NCBI GenBank assembly: GCA_030066295.1
Contig: JASJBX010000048.1
Coordinates: 1-42,344 of the forward strand
Source of the DNA: Crocosphaera sp.
Lineage (GTDB): Bacteria > Cyanobacteriota > Cyanobacteriia > Cyanobacteriales > Microcystaceae
Direction of reading: 5' to 3'
Length of the DNA stretch: 42,344 bases
Below the pieces are notes generated by a model, which worked only from the letters and a program-made list of their open reading frames with translations, did not search any database and was not told where the DNA came from. The position numbers and the translations under genes were made by a program. Position 1 is the stretch's first letter; each line of letters starts with the position of its first letter. Positions 8,857-19,311 of the stretch are shown in pieces.

Positions 8857-11800
8857 TTACGCACTAAAGTATCTAGCGACAGGATGATAGGTGACAAAAG
8901 CAGTGGTGGTTTGCTCTGGATAAAGCTGTTCGCTCTCATCGATGGATATGCCAATGCGATCGCATCCCAATAATTGCAACTGTGGCACTTGATCCATCAC
9001 CGTCGGACAAGCTGGATAGCCAAAACTATACCGAGACCCCTGATACTTCTGGGCTAATACATCGCGAATGTTATCTGGCTCTAAATCCCCATAACCCAAT
9101 TCCCGACGAATCAGGGCATGACTCCATTCTGCTAAGCCTTCCGCCAACTGTACCGCCATCCCGTGGAAATAGAGATAATCGGTGTACTTGTTGTCTTGAT
9201 AGAGTTCCTGTGCTTTCTCGGTGGCAACTTCTCCCATAGTGACGGCCTGCATGGGCAAGACATCAAATTCATTGTATTCGAGGGGAAGAATGAAATCAGC
9301 AATGCACAGGCGACGGCCGGATTTCTGACGGGGGAATGTCCAAGTGACAAAGGGGGTTGCTGTTTTGGGTGTTAAACCCTGCTCGATGACACTTGGCTCG
9401 TAAACATGAACAGAATTGCCGATGGCTGCACAGGGGAAATAACCATAAACTAGAGTAGGCTCTAACCATTGTTCAGTGCGAATTTTTTGCTTCCATTCTT
9501 CCAAGATCGGATGAACCTTCGATGCCAGGAACCAATCATACTCCTCGCGAGATTGCCCTTTCGGTTTGCGGAATTGCCATTGGCCTGCGAACAGTGCCTG
9601 CAAATCCATGTACCAGAACAGTTCTTCTAACTCTAGCTCGGAACTCCGAAGAATTTTCGTCCCCCAGAAAGGCGGCCTAGGACGTTCGATATCAATGGCT
9701 ACATCTTCCGAGCGTTTGGTATCGATGACAGTGGGTTCATCGGGTTTCTTGCCATTACCATTGACTTCTCCATCGGATGTGGAACCATCACCATTGAGTT
9801 CTCGCTCTGAATCTTCAATGGCCTTGGGTCCCTTTTGGTTAAACTGAGCAAATTCCCCTGTAAAGCCTTCGGTATCTACCCAGCATTCCTGCTCTTTGGC
9901 GGGCATCAGCCTATCCATAAAGGTCAAATCGGCAAAAGCATCTTTACCGTAAATCACCTGCCCGTTGTAAGTATCCTGACAGTCACCATAGACAAATTTT
10001 GGTGTGAGTGCTGCACCGCCTAAAATTACTGGGACTGTAATACCTTTAGCATTGAATGCTGCGAGATTATCTTTCATAAATGCTGTAGATTTCACCAACA
10101 AGCCACTCATGGCGATACAATCAGGTTGATGCTGCTCATAAGCTTCGACGATTGCTTCAATGGCTTGTTTAATGCCCAAATTGACCACTTTGTAACCATT
10201 ATTGGTCAAGATGATATCCACCAGATTCTTGCCGATATCATGGACATCCCCTTTAACAGTAGCAATGAGGAATTTCCCTTTACCGCGATCTTCGTCTTCT
10301 CCTTCGATTTTTTCCATGTAGGGTTCGAGGAAAGCAACGGCAGATTTCATGGTTTCGGCTGACTGCAACACGAAGGGTAATTGCATTTGACCGGAGCCAA
10401 ACAGTTCCCCCACAACCTTCATCCCATCCAACAAGAAAGTATTGATAATCTCCAGTGCTTTATATCCTGAATCTAAAGCAATCTTTAACGCATCTTCCAA
10501 TCCAATGCGCTCACCGTCAATAATATGTTGTTTCAAGCGTTGGTCGATGGGCAAATCTGCTAAGGAAGGACCGGATCTAGCATCCTTGGCACTCACCCCC
10601 GCAAAAATTTCCGTCAGCTTCGTCAAGGGATCATAGGTGCAAATATCCCCTTCAAATTGGCGATTGTCATAAATCAAATCGCGACATACCTGTTGATGTT
10701 CTTCGTCAATCTTCGATAAGGGCAAAATCTTGGCAGCAGAGACAATGGCCCCATCCATACCAGCTTTCATCGCTTCATTGAGGAAGACGGAATTTAAGGT
10801 GATACGAGTGGCTGGACTCAAGCCAAAAGAAATGTTAGAGACCCCGAGCATAAAATGGACACCGGGGAGATTTTCCCGAATCATTCTAATTGATTCGATG
10901 GTTGCTTTGGCATTTTCCCTATCCTCTTCAATCCCAGTTGAAATGGGTAGGGCTAAGGTGTCATAGAAAATTTCATGGGGTGGAATGCCAAAGTTGAGCG
11001 CATCTTCATAAGCTCGTTTGGCGATCTCAAATTTTTTCTGGGCGGTTCGAGCCATTCCCTCTTCATCGATACAGCCAATAACAACCCCTGCGCCATATTC
11101 TTTTGCCAATTCCAACACTTTAAAAAATCGCTCTTCTCCATCTTCATAGTTGGTGGAATTGAGCAAACATTTACCCCCGGCCACCTTAAGACCGGCTTCC
11201 ATTTTGGTCCATTCGGTGGAGTCCAGCATCAATGGGAGGGTGGTATTAGTCACCAGTCTTGATACCAGTTCGCGCATATCCCGTTCCCCATCACGCCCGA
11301 CGTAATCTACGTTTACGTCCAGCATATGCGCCCCTTCTTTGACCTGGGATTTAGCGATCGCCAATAAGCCATCCCAATCATCTTCATTCAACAGCTTGCG
11401 GACTTTTTTGGAACCACTGGCATTTAATCGCTCACCAACGATTAAAAAGGAATTATCTTGCTCATAAGTTTGGGCGGAATAAATGGAGGCTGCTGCTGGG
11501 GTATAAGAGATGGGTTCTCGAAGCTCACCCACGGCATTTTTTCGCACCGATCGCTCTTTTAGTTGGGTGTGTTCTACAGCATCGGCTAAAGCTTTAATAT
11601 GTGCTGGCCGCGTACCGCAGCAACCACCGACAATCTGAACTCCATGTTCGGCAATGAACCCTGTCATGGCAGTTGTATATTCTTCCGGTGTCATTTTATA
11701 AACCGCCTGACCCCCAACATTTTCTGGTAGCCCGGCATTGGGAATACAGGAAATGGGGAAGGGGGAATTTTCTGATAGATATTGAATATGAGAGGTCATC

Positions 11801-12531
11801 AAATTGGGACCGGTGGCACAATTTAGCCCCAAAATATCGATGGGGAAGGGTTCGAGAATTGCCAGTACCCCAGAGATATCTGTGCCTACCAACATGGTTC
11901 CTTGGATTTCCATAGTCACAGAAACCATTAAGGGCAGTCGTGAACCTTTTTTGGCAAACACGGCCTCAAAGGCACTCAATGCGGCTTTAATTTGCAGAAC
12001 ATCTTGACAGGTTTCCACGATGAAGAGATCGGCTCCCCCGTCAAAGAGTCCTTCTGCTTGCACCATGAAGCTCGATCGCAATTCATCATAGGTGATATGG
12101 CCGAGGGTGGGTAGCTTGGTTCCTGGACCGATAGAACCTGCGACAAATCTTGGTTTTTCGGGAGTGGTAAACTCATCGGCACAACGGCGAGCCAATTCTG
12201 CGGCTTTTCTACTTAACTCGTAGGCGCGATCGCCTAGATCGTACTCTGCGAGGACTAAGGGGCTAGATCCAAAGCTATCGGTCTCGATAACATCGGCCCC
12301 GGCTGCAAGAAAATCACGATGGACCTTGGCCACTGCTTCTGGCTTGGTGATGACTAAATATTCGTTACAACCTTCGTATTCGGGTCCACCAAAGTCCTCG
12401 GCGGTCAAGTTTTGGGATTGGATGTTAGTTCCCATCGCACCATCAAAGATTACCACTGGACGCTCCGGACTCTGGAGCCGTTGGAGAAATGAAGTCTTTA
12501 ACTGAGGTTTGGGATTTTCAATACTTAGCAT
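8857..12531 (-). CDS. metH: Cobalamin-dependent methionine synthase
   Basis: This 1224-residue enzyme transfers the methyl group of 5-methyl-tetrahydrofolate through cob(I)alamin to homocysteine, making methionine in the cytoplasm. The four modules are in the usual order. The homocysteine/zinc domain (1-330) has zinc-ligand cysteines in GLNCATGPN (about 235) and VGGCCGTRP (about 302). The pterin-binding domain (about 355-640) starts at [15 protein letters not shown]. The B12 domain (about 660-900) has the axial-His motif DVHDIGKN (about 762). The AdoMet reactivation domain (about 950-1224) has [10 protein letters not shown] (about 1167). A low-complexity linker ([19 protein letters not shown]) precedes the last module. 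Length matches the family. A perfect 21-bp Zur/Fur-type palindrome lies 103 nt upstream of the start. I saw no cobalamin-riboswitch B12 box in the leader. Confidence 0.96.
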   Translation of the reverse strand: MLSIENPKPQLKTSFLQRLQSPERPVVIFDGAMGTNIQSQNLTAEDFGGPEYEGCNEYLVITKPEAVAKVHRDFLAAGADVIETDSFGSSPLVLAEYDLGDRAYELSRKAAELARRCADEFTTPEKPRFVAGSIGPGTKLPTLGHITYDELRSSFMVQAEGLFDGGADLFIVETCQDVLQIKAALSAFEAVFAKKGSRLPLMVSVTMEIQGTMLVGTDISGVLAILEPFPIDILGLNCATGPNLMTSHIQYLSENSPFPISCIPNAGLPENVGGQAVYKMTPEEYTTAMTGFIAEHGVQIVGGCCGTRPAHIKALADAVEHTQLKERSVRKNAVGELREPISYTPAAASIYSAQTYEQDNSFLIVGERLNASGSKKVRKLLNEDDWDGLLAIAKSQVKEGAHMLDVNVDYVGRDGERDMRELVSRLVTNTTLPLMLDSTEWTKMEAGLKVAGGKCLLNSTNYEDGEERFFKVLELAKEYGAGVVIGCIDEEGMARTAQKKFEIAKRAYEDALNFGIPPHEIFYDTLALPISTGIEEDRENAKATIESIRMIRENLPGVHFMLGVSNISFGLSPATRITLNSVFLNEAMKAGMDGAIVSAAKILPLSKIDEEHQQVCRDLIYDNRQFEGDICTYDPLTKLTEIFAGVSAKDARSGPSLADLPIDQRLKQHIIDGERIGLEDALKIALDSGYKALEIINTFLLDGMKVVGELFGSGQMQLPFVLQSAETMKSAVAFLEPYMEKIEGEDEDRGKGKFLIATVKGDVHDIGKNLVDIILTNNGYKVVNLGIKQAIEAIVEAYEQHQPDCIAMSGLLVKSTAFMKDNLAAFNAKGITVPVILGGAALTPKFVYGDCQDTYNGQVIYGKDAFADLTFMDRLMPAKEQECWVDTEGFTGEFAQFNQKGPKAIEDSERELNGDGSTSDGEVNGNGKKPDEPTVIDTKRSEDVAIDIERPRPPFWGTKILRSSELELEELFWYMDLQALFAGQWQFRKPKGQSREEYDWFLASKVHPILEEWKQKIRTEQWLEPTLVYGYFPCAAIGNSVHVYEPSVIEQGLTPKTATPFVTWTFPRQKSGRRLCIADFILPLEYNEFDVLPMQAVTMGEVATEKAQELYQDNKYTDYLYFHGMAVQLAEGLAEWSHALIRRELGYGDLEPDNIRDVLAQKYQGSRYSFGYPACPTVMDQVPQLQLLGCDRIGISIDESEQLYPEQTTTAFVTYHPVARYFSA

Positions 12532-12633
12532 TATACGTAATTGTTATAGTTTGTTTCGGACTTTTCCTGCAACCTTACCTTGTTATTTTTAACCCCAAAG
12601 TAGGTCTGTTTGGAAGGCTGAGGAGGATAGTTA

Positions 12634-12654
12634 TGAGAATGATTATCATTCTCA
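12634..12654. promoter_or_regulatory. Zur/Fur-type operator upstream of metH
   Basis: This is a perfect 10-1-10 palindrome with core AGAATGATTATCATTCT. It has the same 17-bp core as the box next to znuA (23675-23691) and differs only at the centre from the one at 19187-19203. It lies in the divergent region between metH and the restriction-modification gene. Cyanobacterial Zur (FurB) and Fur sites are A/T-rich imperfect repeats of this kind. The link to zinc rests on the other copies flanking znuA and a COG0523 gene. Confidence 0.7.
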
Positions 12655-12875
12655 AGATTAATATAACACAACAATGCTTGGTATTTATTTACAATTGTGT
12701 CGGGTTAGGGGCATCCCCATAAATGGCTTATTTGGTTCAGCAAATAGCAACAGGCCGTCTTTGGGAACGGATGCTAGGATCACAGGCAATGCGGAATCCT
12801 TTTGAATGTCTGCACAGTAGACGACGATCATGTATAGTATTTTCTGTCGCTCAGTATTTCATTTCCCTACGCCAA

Positions 12876-15485
12876 ATGAGGAACATTCTGTGTAATCAAT
12901 CTGACTTATCTAATGAAGCAAGTGTTGAGACTTGGTTCATTAATCCATTGCTAGATAATTTAGGTTATGTAGCTTCTGATATAAAACTTAAAACTTCTAT
13001 TGATTCGCTAAGAGTTGGGCAGGGTAGAAGAAAAGTCCCTTACAAGCCGGACTATATTTTATCGATAGATGGGTTGCCAGTGATTGTTATTGATGCGAAG
13101 AGTCCTGACGAAAATATAGATGATTGGGTATCTCAGTGTTCATCTTACTGTCTAGAAATTAACAGGCTTTTTGATGGGTTTAATCCTGTTAAATATTTCC
13201 TTTTAACTAATGGAATACTAACCAAGCTTTTTAGGTGGGATCAGAGCGGTGAGATTATTACACTTGAGTTTAGAAACTTTCAAGAAACAGATGGAAAATA
13301 TATAGAACTAACTACCTTCATCAGCAAGGAAAATATTGTACGAGTTACACAGAACGAACAACAGGAAGTAGGTCAATCCCCCTTTGAATTTGCACCTACT
13401 TCTTTAGAAAAATTGGCAAAGCTTTTTGAAAACATTCATCAGAGTATTTGGCAAGAGGAAAAGAAAACGCCGAGTGCTGCTTTCATGGAACTAATTAAGA
13501 TAATTTTTGTAAAGCTTCAGAAAGATAAAGAACTACGCTCAAGATTGAGAGAAAGAGCACCAAAGCTAGACGATGTTGTTTTTTCTAAATACTGGATTTC
13601 CAGACAAACAGAAGTTGACAATCCGATCAATGATATCTTGTTCAGAAACTTAGTAAGTGGTCTTGAAAGAGAAATAACCGAGGGAATTAAAAAAAGATTT
13701 TTTGATGCCAATGCTGAAATCAACTTAAATCCAAAATCTATTGAAAAGATTGTTGAGAAACTGCAAAACATCGACTTATACGGCATGGAGGAAGATATAC
13801 ATGGTCGTATGTTTGAAACCTTCCTCGATGCAACCGTTCGTGGTCAGGAGTTAGGGCAGTATTTTACACCGAGAGACATTGTTCAGCTAATGGTTAAAAT
13901 AGCTGACCCAAAAGTCTCAAAAGACAGATGTGAAAGTGTCCTCGATGCTTGTAGTGGCTCTGGAGGTTTTTTGATAGCAGCGATGCTTTATATGTTAGGA
14001 AAAGCAGAAAATCTTGTCGGCATTTCTAATAAGGAAAAACAACAGATTCAAGAGCAAATAAGAAATAAGCAGATATTTGGAATTGATGCAGGAAGTGATC
14101 CCCAGATATATAGGATTGCTCGCATGAATATGTATTTACATGGAGATGGCGGTAGTAACATCTTTTTTGCTGATTCTTTAAACAAAGTAGTTGGACAAAT
14201 TGGCAGAGGAAGTATTGAGTATGATAGGGAAATCAGAGAGTTAAGAGAAATTCTGAACACAAGGAAGTTCGATGTCATACTCTCAAATCCACCATTTTCC
14301 CTTAGGTATTCCTACAAAAACTCTAATCAATCAGCCGTTTTAGATCAGTATGAATTAGCCACTATTGCAGGTAATCGAGGCTCCTCTCTTCTCAGTAGTG
14401 TCATGTTCTTGGAAAGGTACAAGGATCTAGTTGCTGAAGATGGAAAAGTATTAGCAATTATTGATGAGTCAGTTTTATCTGGGAGTAACTATAAACTGAT
14501 CCGCGGCTATATTAGAGATAATTTTATTATCAGGGGCATTATTTCTTTGCCTGGGGATGCTTTCAAAAGATCCGCATCAAGAGTAAAAACTTCAATCTTG
14601 ATTTTGAGATTAAAACAATCTGGGGAGATACAGTCTAATGTTTTTATGGCTAAGTCGGTGTATTTAGGCCTAGGTGAAAAGATAGCTAAACGACTTGGAA
14701 TTGATAAGCAAGAACTTGATTTGGGGAAAGAACAAGAGCTTAGAACAATAGTAGAAAATTTCAAGAAATTTGAACAAGGTATAGCAGGTGATTACGTTGT
14801 TCCTGTCTCTTGCATTGAGGACAGGTTAGATCCTAAATACTGTTTTAGTGACAATGGGCGACGAAAAGAATATTGGATTAGCCAAGATTTATCTGTAGTG
14901 AAGTTAAGGCAAGTTTTACATGAGGCTAAAAATCGTGGGCTTAATATTGAAGCGGAAGAAGAATATCAAATGTTGAAAATCAACTATGGAGGAGAAATCC
15001 TAGACGGAGACTTAAAGGATAGTGATAATTGTTCATATTCTAAGCTTTATCAAGTTAGTGCTTGGGATATTTTATTCTCTAACATGGGTGTTGGTAGGGG
15101 AGCGATTGGTATTGTGCCTCCTTATCATGAGGGGAAGTTTGTATCGAGCGAGTACACCATCATAGTGGCAAATTCAAAAGAAGAAGCTATTTATTACACT
15201 ACTCTTCTAAGATCAAAAGAAATTTTGGGCGATATCCTGTCTAGCACAACTGGGATGAATCGCGGAAGAATCAAATGGGAAAATATGTCAGAGGTAGAAG
15301 TTCCTCAATATAATTCTGATGTTAATGATATGGCTGACAATGTATCCACATTAGAAAATCTATGGCAAGCTTACACGAGCTACTTAAATTCTAAGTTAAG
15401 TTCCGCACAAGAACTTAACTCTACCTTGCATCTAGAAGACGAGGATGCCAAGATTCGTTGGTTAGCCAATAAACCCCCTGAATGA
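12876..15485 (+). CDS. Single-chain restriction-modification enzyme (type IIG-like)
   Basis: The protein is 869 residues from ATG 12876. The frame stays open from 12723, but the first 51 residues look like non-coding leader (Arg/Cys-rich, unlike the rest), and conserved sequence begins at SNEASVETWFINPLL. An HSDR-N-type nuclease domain comes first (about 1-150, PD-(D/E)xK signature split as KPDYIL and VIVIDAK). A helical spacer follows, then an N6-adenine methylase with SAM motif DACSGSGGF and catalytic NPPF. The end (about 640-869) resembles a type I specificity half-subunit (SAWDILFSNMGVGRGAIG, SSTTGMNRGRIKWENM), the likely target-recognition region. Cleavage, methylation and recognition thus appear to be in one chain. 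No separate hsdR, hsdM or hsdS gene adjoins. The alternative is a modification-only N6-methylase. Confidence 0.82.
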   Translation: MRNILCNQSDLSNEASVETWFINPLLDNLGYVASDIKLKTSIDSLRVGQGRRKVPYKPDYILSIDGLPVIVIDAKSPDENIDDWVSQCSSYCLEINRLFDGFNPVKYFLLTNGILTKLFRWDQSGEIITLEFRNFQETDGKYIELTTFISKENIVRVTQNEQQEVGQSPFEFAPTSLEKLAKLFENIHQSIWQEEKKTPSAAFMELIKIIFVKLQKDKELRSRLRERAPKLDDVVFSKYWISRQTEVDNPINDILFRNLVSGLEREITEGIKKRFFDANAEINLNPKSIEKIVEKLQNIDLYGMEEDIHGRMFETFLDATVRGQELGQYFTPRDIVQLMVKIADPKVSKDRCESVLDACSGSGGFLIAAMLYMLGKAENLVGISNKEKQQIQEQIRNKQIFGIDAGSDPQIYRIARMNMYLHGDGGSNIFFADSLNKVVGQIGRGSIEYDREIRELREILNTRKFDVILSNPPFSLRYSYKNSNQSAVLDQYELATIAGNRGSSLLSSVMFLERYKDLVAEDGKVLAIIDESVLSGSNYKLIRGYIRDNFIIRGIISLPGDAFKRSASRVKTSILILRLKQSGEIQSNVFMAKSVYLGLGEKIAKRLGIDKQELDLGKEQELRTIVENFKKFEQGIAGDYVVPVSCIEDRLDPKYCFSDNGRRKEYWISQDLSVVKLRQVLHEAKNRGLNIEAEEEYQMLKINYGGEILDGDLKDSDNCSYSKLYQVSAWDILFSNMGVGRGAIGIVPPYHEGKFVSSEYTIIVANSKEEAIYYTTLLRSKEILGDILSSTTGMNRGRIKWENMSEVEVPQYNSDVNDMADNVSTLENLWQAYTSYLNSKLSSAQELNSTLHLEDEDAKIRWLANKPPE

Positions 15486-15536
15486 ATTGCCATCTATAAC
15501 TATAAATGGATAATAGGCAACTATACCGCTACGCGA

Positions 15537-15566
15537 AAGGCACTCATGCAAAAGGCACTCATGCAA
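15537..15566 (+). repeat. Two tandem 15-bp repeats
   Basis: AAGGCACTCATGCAA occurs twice head to tail in the 253-nt gap between the restriction-modification gene and the FeoB-like gene. Nothing else is recognisable in that gap. Confidence 0.6.
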
Positions 15567-15738
15567 AAGTAGGTGAGAAAGGGGTTTCAGCGTTTGTCAA
15601 TGTCAAACACCAAAATGCGTAGTGCTATAGTAGGTCAGCATTGAGATCCGCCAGATTACCTGATGCGTCTGAGCAACAGTTGTGAAGATAGTCAGGAGAG
15701 TTTTTTACATCATATAGACCAAATGTTTTTTTGTACCT

Positions 15739-17388
15739 TTAACTAATTAACAGTCCACCCCAAGCAAGAAATAAAGAAAAAACGATCGCCGCGATCGCCT
15801 GTTTACCTAACAACAATAAAGCAAATCGATAAGACTTTTCCTGCATAATGGTTAACAGAGTAACTAAACAAGGCAACAATACTCCTGCTAAATAAACCCC
15901 AGTCAAAACTTGTAATGGTGTCAACATAGCCAAGGTTTCTGGTTCAGCAAACAACAGTAATCCGTCTTTACGAATGGAAGCTAAAACGATAGGCAATGAA
16001 GCTTCAGGGGGTAGATTAAACCATCCCATTAAAGGATTGATAATATTAGCTAAAGTTGCAATCACTCCTAACCAATTCAATACAGAAGCAATAATCGTAA
16101 TAATTACAAAGATGGGAATAGCATTGAACAAAAATTGCTGAATAGTTGACTTAGCTTCGCGCCAAATGACCGACCAACGGGGAAATTCTAAAAATGCTCT
16201 TCCTTCAATTACCAGGGAATTTTGAGTCGATTTTGCTGTAGAAGAAGAAATGATGCGAGTATATATTAAAGTCGTTGTGCTTAGGTACAGTAAATAAGGA
16301 ATTACCAAATAAGTTAAATTAGCAGCACTAAACACCCCTAAAGTTGCGCCAAACTGATAAGAACAAGCCGAACCAAAAGCGATCGCCGAAATACAAGTTC
16401 CTCTAGAACAACTAGAACAACCACGAGTGTTAATTACCGCAGGAACATTACAGCCAAACCCCATAATTACCCGCACTAAATCCCTTCCCGATAACCCGAA
16501 CTTACGCAGTAAAGGATCGAGAGTAATCGTAATCCTTTCTACCAAACCACTCGCTTTATATGCACCCAAGAATAAAGCATAAAGAACCACCGTCGGCATT
16601 GCCCAAATAAACAGTAACGGCCCCATCGTTACCAGTCCATACTGCCCTATCAATATTTCTCTTAATCCGATGGGGAGTTGTGATAAAGGTTTAATCAAAG
16701 AAGCGATCGCCCCTTGCATTACCGGGTCTACTATAGTTGCGAAGGAGTTAGCCCCCCAAACAGCAATTATGGCAGGAATCAGTAATAAGGCGATCGCTAC
16801 TAACCAGCCCAGTCTAGGATGTTCTAGCAGCGTCGGTTGCGGTTGAATGTGCCAGCCGGCCCTTTGAGGAATCCATTCTCTGGGGAAAGGATGAGGTTGT
16901 CGTAGAGCCTCTACAATCAAGTTTTGCTGTTTTGCTGTCAGGTAGCGAGCATCTACAGTTACAATGATCAAGTTAGAGGTTTGGCTCCACTCTCGAACCA
17001 CTTGTTGATTGTGGGTTGTCGAGGATAGCTTATCCCAAAAAGTAATCACCAGAATACCCCGTTTATCGGCTACCAAGGGTAATAAGTCTGCTAAATCTTG
17101 ATCCACGTCAGTTGCTTTGACTACTAATAACACCGTGTCATTTTCTTGCAACTGTCTCAAAGCTTGCCTAGTGGTTACGGTGTCCGAACGATAAAGAATG
17201 CCAGGGGTATCAATAAAAGTATAGGCTTCAGATTGATAAGTTTCGCAAGCTATGGTAGAGCCACGAAAATTGTCACTATATGCAGATTTGCCGGTCAGAG
17301 AAGCAATGAGTTGGGACTTGCCGGTATTTTCTTTGCCAATGACAACAACATAATCTCGCTCTATTTTTGAGGGTGTAAAGATATTCAT
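15739..17388 (-). CDS. FeoB-like GTPase-coupled metal transporter
   Basis: This 549-residue protein has an N-terminal small-GTPase domain (about 1-170; P-loop GKENTGKS, switch DTPG) joined to a polytopic membrane part with two Gate-type segments. The FeoB signature MGFGCNVPAVINTRG is present in the first gate. It is shorter than typical FeoB (about 600-770), lacking most of the helical spacer. Two things are odd. The base-recognition motif NKxD is not evident: the corresponding segment reads ITFWDKL. The gate motif is followed by a Cys-rich stretch, GCSSCSRGTCISAIAFGSAC. There is no feoA nearby and no Zur/Fur palindrome at its start. Ferrous iron is the family substrate. In this zinc-dominated block another divalent metal is conceivable but unproven. 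Confidence 0.78.
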   Translation of the reverse strand: MNIFTPSKIERDYVVVIGKENTGKSQLIASLTGKSAYSDNFRGSTIACETYQSEAYTFIDTPGILYRSDTVTTRQALRQLQENDTVLLVVKATDVDQDLADLLPLVADKRGILVITFWDKLSSTTHNQQVVREWSQTSNLIIVTVDARYLTAKQQNLIVEALRQPHPFPREWIPQRAGWHIQPQPTLLEHPRLGWLVAIALLLIPAIIAVWGANSFATIVDPVMQGAIASLIKPLSQLPIGLREILIGQYGLVTMGPLLFIWAMPTVVLYALFLGAYKASGLVERITITLDPLLRKFGLSGRDLVRVIMGFGCNVPAVINTRGCSSCSRGTCISAIAFGSACSYQFGATLGVFSAANLTYLVIPYLLYLSTTTLIYTRIISSSTAKSTQNSLVIEGRAFLEFPRWSVIWREAKSTIQQFLFNAIPIFVIITIIASVLNWLGVIATLANIINPLMGWFNLPPEASLPIVLASIRKDGLLLFAEPETLAMLTPLQVLTGVYLAGVLLPCLVTLLTIMQEKSYRFALLLLGKQAIAAIVFSLFLAWGGLLIS

Positions 17389-17525
17389 TTTCTTTTTTAA
17401 CTCAACTTGCTAGTTATCAATTTGATCGATAGGGTTCGATCTGGTGGATGAACTTCAGTCTGCTCAATTTGGCTGAAAACAGGGATAATGAAGAAGATAT
17501 AGTTTATGCTCTGAGTGAAATAGCC

Positions 17526-17744
17526 ATGACTGAGTTACTTGAGCGTGCGATCGCTAGGTTACAGACCTTGACTGAAAGTGAACAGAACGCAATTGCCTCA
17601 ATTATCTTGGAGGAAATTGAGGATGAAAGGCGTTGGGACGATTCATTCTCCCGTTCTCCGGACGTTCTCGCCAAGCTTGCTGCTTCAGCAATGGCTGAGT
17701 ACCAGGATGGTGAAACCCAAGAACTCGACCCAGATAAGCTGTGA
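17526..17744 (+). CDS. Probable antitoxin of a type II toxin-antitoxin pair
   Basis: From ATG 17526 the product is 72 residues, starting MTELLERAIARLQTL. The frame is open upstream to 17448, but the internal ATG gives the usual start for this kind of protein. It is acidic, with a helical N-terminal half (SEQNAIASIILEEIEDERRW) and a polar tail (YQDGETQELDPDKL), as in small cyanobacterial antitoxins. The stop overlaps the next gene's GTG start (GTGA), indicating translational coupling. Identity rests on size, charge and linkage to a RelE/ParE-like gene. Confidence 0.7.
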   Translation: MTELLERAIARLQTLTESEQNAIASIILEEIEDERRWDDSFSRSPDVLAKLAASAMAEYQDGETQELDPDKL

Positions 17745-18010
17745 AATCACGCACTAGCGCTCAATTCCGCAAAATGTTTGCCGGTTTGCCTCAGCAGGTT
17801 CAACAACAGGCCCGTGCAGCTTATCGCCAGTTTCAGCAAGACTCAAGCTATCCAAGCCTGCGTTTTAAGAAAGTGCATCCAGAACTTCCAATTTTCTCTG
17901 CTCGCATCAACAAGAATTACCGAGCAGTTGGTCAAGTAGAAGGGGACACAGTGATTTGGTTTTGGATCGGTTCGCACGCAGATTATGAACGATTGCTAGG
18001 GCAGATATAG
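17741..18010 (+). CDS. RelE/ParE-like toxin
   Basis: This is an 89-residue basic protein starting at GTG 17741. The fold pattern of RelE/ParE toxins is clear: helical N-terminus (FAGLPQQVQQQARAAYRQF), then beta strands with LRFKKVHPELPIFSARIN, NYRAVGQVEGDTVIWFWIG, and a terminal HADYERLL. The HADYERLL ending is typical of HigB/RelE-like mRNA interferase relatives. Translational coupling to the upstream acidic gene supports a toxin-antitoxin module. Whether the target is mRNA or gyrase cannot be told from the sequence. Confidence 0.78.
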   Translation: MKSRTSAQFRKMFAGLPQQVQQQARAAYRQFQQDSSYPSLRFKKVHPELPIFSARINKNYRAVGQVEGDTVIWFWIGSHADYERLLGQI

Positions 18011-18033
18011 CAACACAGGATAAGTCTTCTGCT

Positions 18034-19155
18034 TTAACAAACACAATCGTTATCGCAGCAAGAAAAATCCTCTAAAAATAACCCTTCTCGACGATAGACT
18101 TCCAAGGGAGTCGTGTCGATGTCCAGACGTTGAGCGATCGCATTAACGACCACAGCAAATCGCTGCCGAAATTTGTAAATAAAGCAAAAAATTAACTCCC
18201 CGTGACGCACCGAAGGCCCTACGACAAATAATCCTGGCGTTAGGGTAGATTCATCTTCTTCACTCAGTGCTGCATAGCCGTTTGACCAATCAAACAGAGG
18301 AGCAATCTGTTTTAAACTGCTATCAAACCCGGTACAGAGAATCGGTGGTGTAGAACTCAACCACTTTTGAGACTCACTCTCTACCACATATCCATTTTCC
18401 ACCGCCTTAACTGCTTTGATGTGCTGTTCCCCAATTAGCTCCACTCGACCGAGAGAATAAGCTATTTCTAGACGCTTTAGGCTATAGGGAGACAAGGAAA
18501 TACTGGGGTCTGGGTCTAAGTTTGCCCAGCTACTGCTGCGGTCTAATAACTTTACTTTTTTCCCTAATGCTGCCAAATTTGACGCTGCATCGACACCGCT
18601 TTCATAGCCCCCCACAACCACAAATTCATCGCCTTCGAGATCGGACCAAGAACGTACTTGAGAATTATGAATACATAAATCCGCACCTGGAAAGGGAGTT
18701 AAACGAGGATATTGGAATTCTCCTGCTGCCCAAATAACAAACTGCGATCGCAACTCCCCTCTATTCGTTTGAATAACAAACCCCTTACATTGTCGTAAAG
18801 CTGTAATTTTTTCTACATCCGTCTCGGTTTTTACGGGAAGTTCAAAATACTCGGCGATAGTCTCTAAATATAAGGCATACTCTTTCCCCGAAAGATGTTC
18901 CTGTCCAAACGTGAGGGCGGGAGACGTTTTTAAAGCGACTGAATTGAGATCCAGGAGTCCAAACCCATGACTGGGAAACGACGGCGTAATGAATCGCATT
19001 TCCTCTGGCCAACGGCTAAAAGAAGCACCCACTTGATATCGTTCTAAAATAACAAAGTTTTCAATTCCTAAATCTTTTAGGACTACTCCACAACCAATTC
19101 CAGCAGCCCCGGCCCCGACAATGACAACATCAAATTGGGGATTCTTGGTATTCAT
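18034..19155 (-). CDS. Zur-linked FAD/NAD(P)-dependent flavoprotein
   Basis: The frame is open to 19239, but that start would place the Zur palindrome inside the gene. ATG 19155 directly precedes the conserved MNTKNPQFDVVIVGAGAA, giving 373 residues. The FAD dinucleotide-binding motif VVIVGAGAAGIGCG is at about 10, and a second nucleotide-binding motif VVVGGYESGVDAASNLA is in the middle. A late LFVVGPSVRHGE segment resembles the FAD-closing motif of CzcO-like monooxygenases. The C-terminus is unusually Cys-rich (SCCDNDCVC), a possible metal-binding tail. It is divergent from the COG0523 GTPase gene with the operator between them. The reaction is unknown. Confidence 0.8.
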   Translation of the reverse strand: MNTKNPQFDVVIVGAGAAGIGCGVVLKDLGIENFVILERYQVGASFSRWPEEMRFITPSFPSHGFGLLDLNSVALKTSPALTFGQEHLSGKEYALYLETIAEYFELPVKTETDVEKITALRQCKGFVIQTNRGELRSQFVIWAAGEFQYPRLTPFPGADLCIHNSQVRSWSDLEGDEFVVVGGYESGVDAASNLAALGKKVKLLDRSSSWANLDPDPSISLSPYSLKRLEIAYSLGRVELIGEQHIKAVKAVENGYVVESESQKWLSSTPPILCTGFDSSLKQIAPLFDWSNGYAALSEEDESTLTPGLFVVGPSVRHGELIFCFIYKFRQRFAVVVNAIAQRLDIDTTPLEVYRREGLFLEDFSCCDNDCVC

Positions 19156-19186
19156 CGGCAGACAACCTCGATAGACTTCCTTTACA

Positions 19187-19203
19187 AGAATGATAATCAT
19201 TCT
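19187..19203. promoter_or_regulatory. Zur/Fur-type operator between flavoprotein and COG0523 genes
   Basis: AGAATGATAATCATTCT is a perfect 8-1-8 palindrome, identical to the metH and znuA boxes except for the central base. It lies 31 nt upstream of the flavoprotein ATG and 108 nt upstream of the GTPase ATG, so it can control both divergent genes. Confidence 0.8.
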
Positions 19204-19311
19204 CATTTTAGCCGTTAATGAGTTAATATACAAAGACAATGTATATCAACCGATAGAGTGAATCTACCTGTTGGTTGTTATCTTGCCCACAAGTTAACTA
19301 CAGGAAAAATT

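Noticed and set aside
12532-12720. Possible cobalamin riboswitch before metH
   Set aside because: I could not find a B12-box-like segment or the multi-stem layout on the minus strand. The leader instead contains the palindrome.
12723-12875. Upstream 51-residue extension of the restriction-modification protein
   Set aside because: Its composition is unlike the rest and family-like sequence starts after the internal ATG at 12876.
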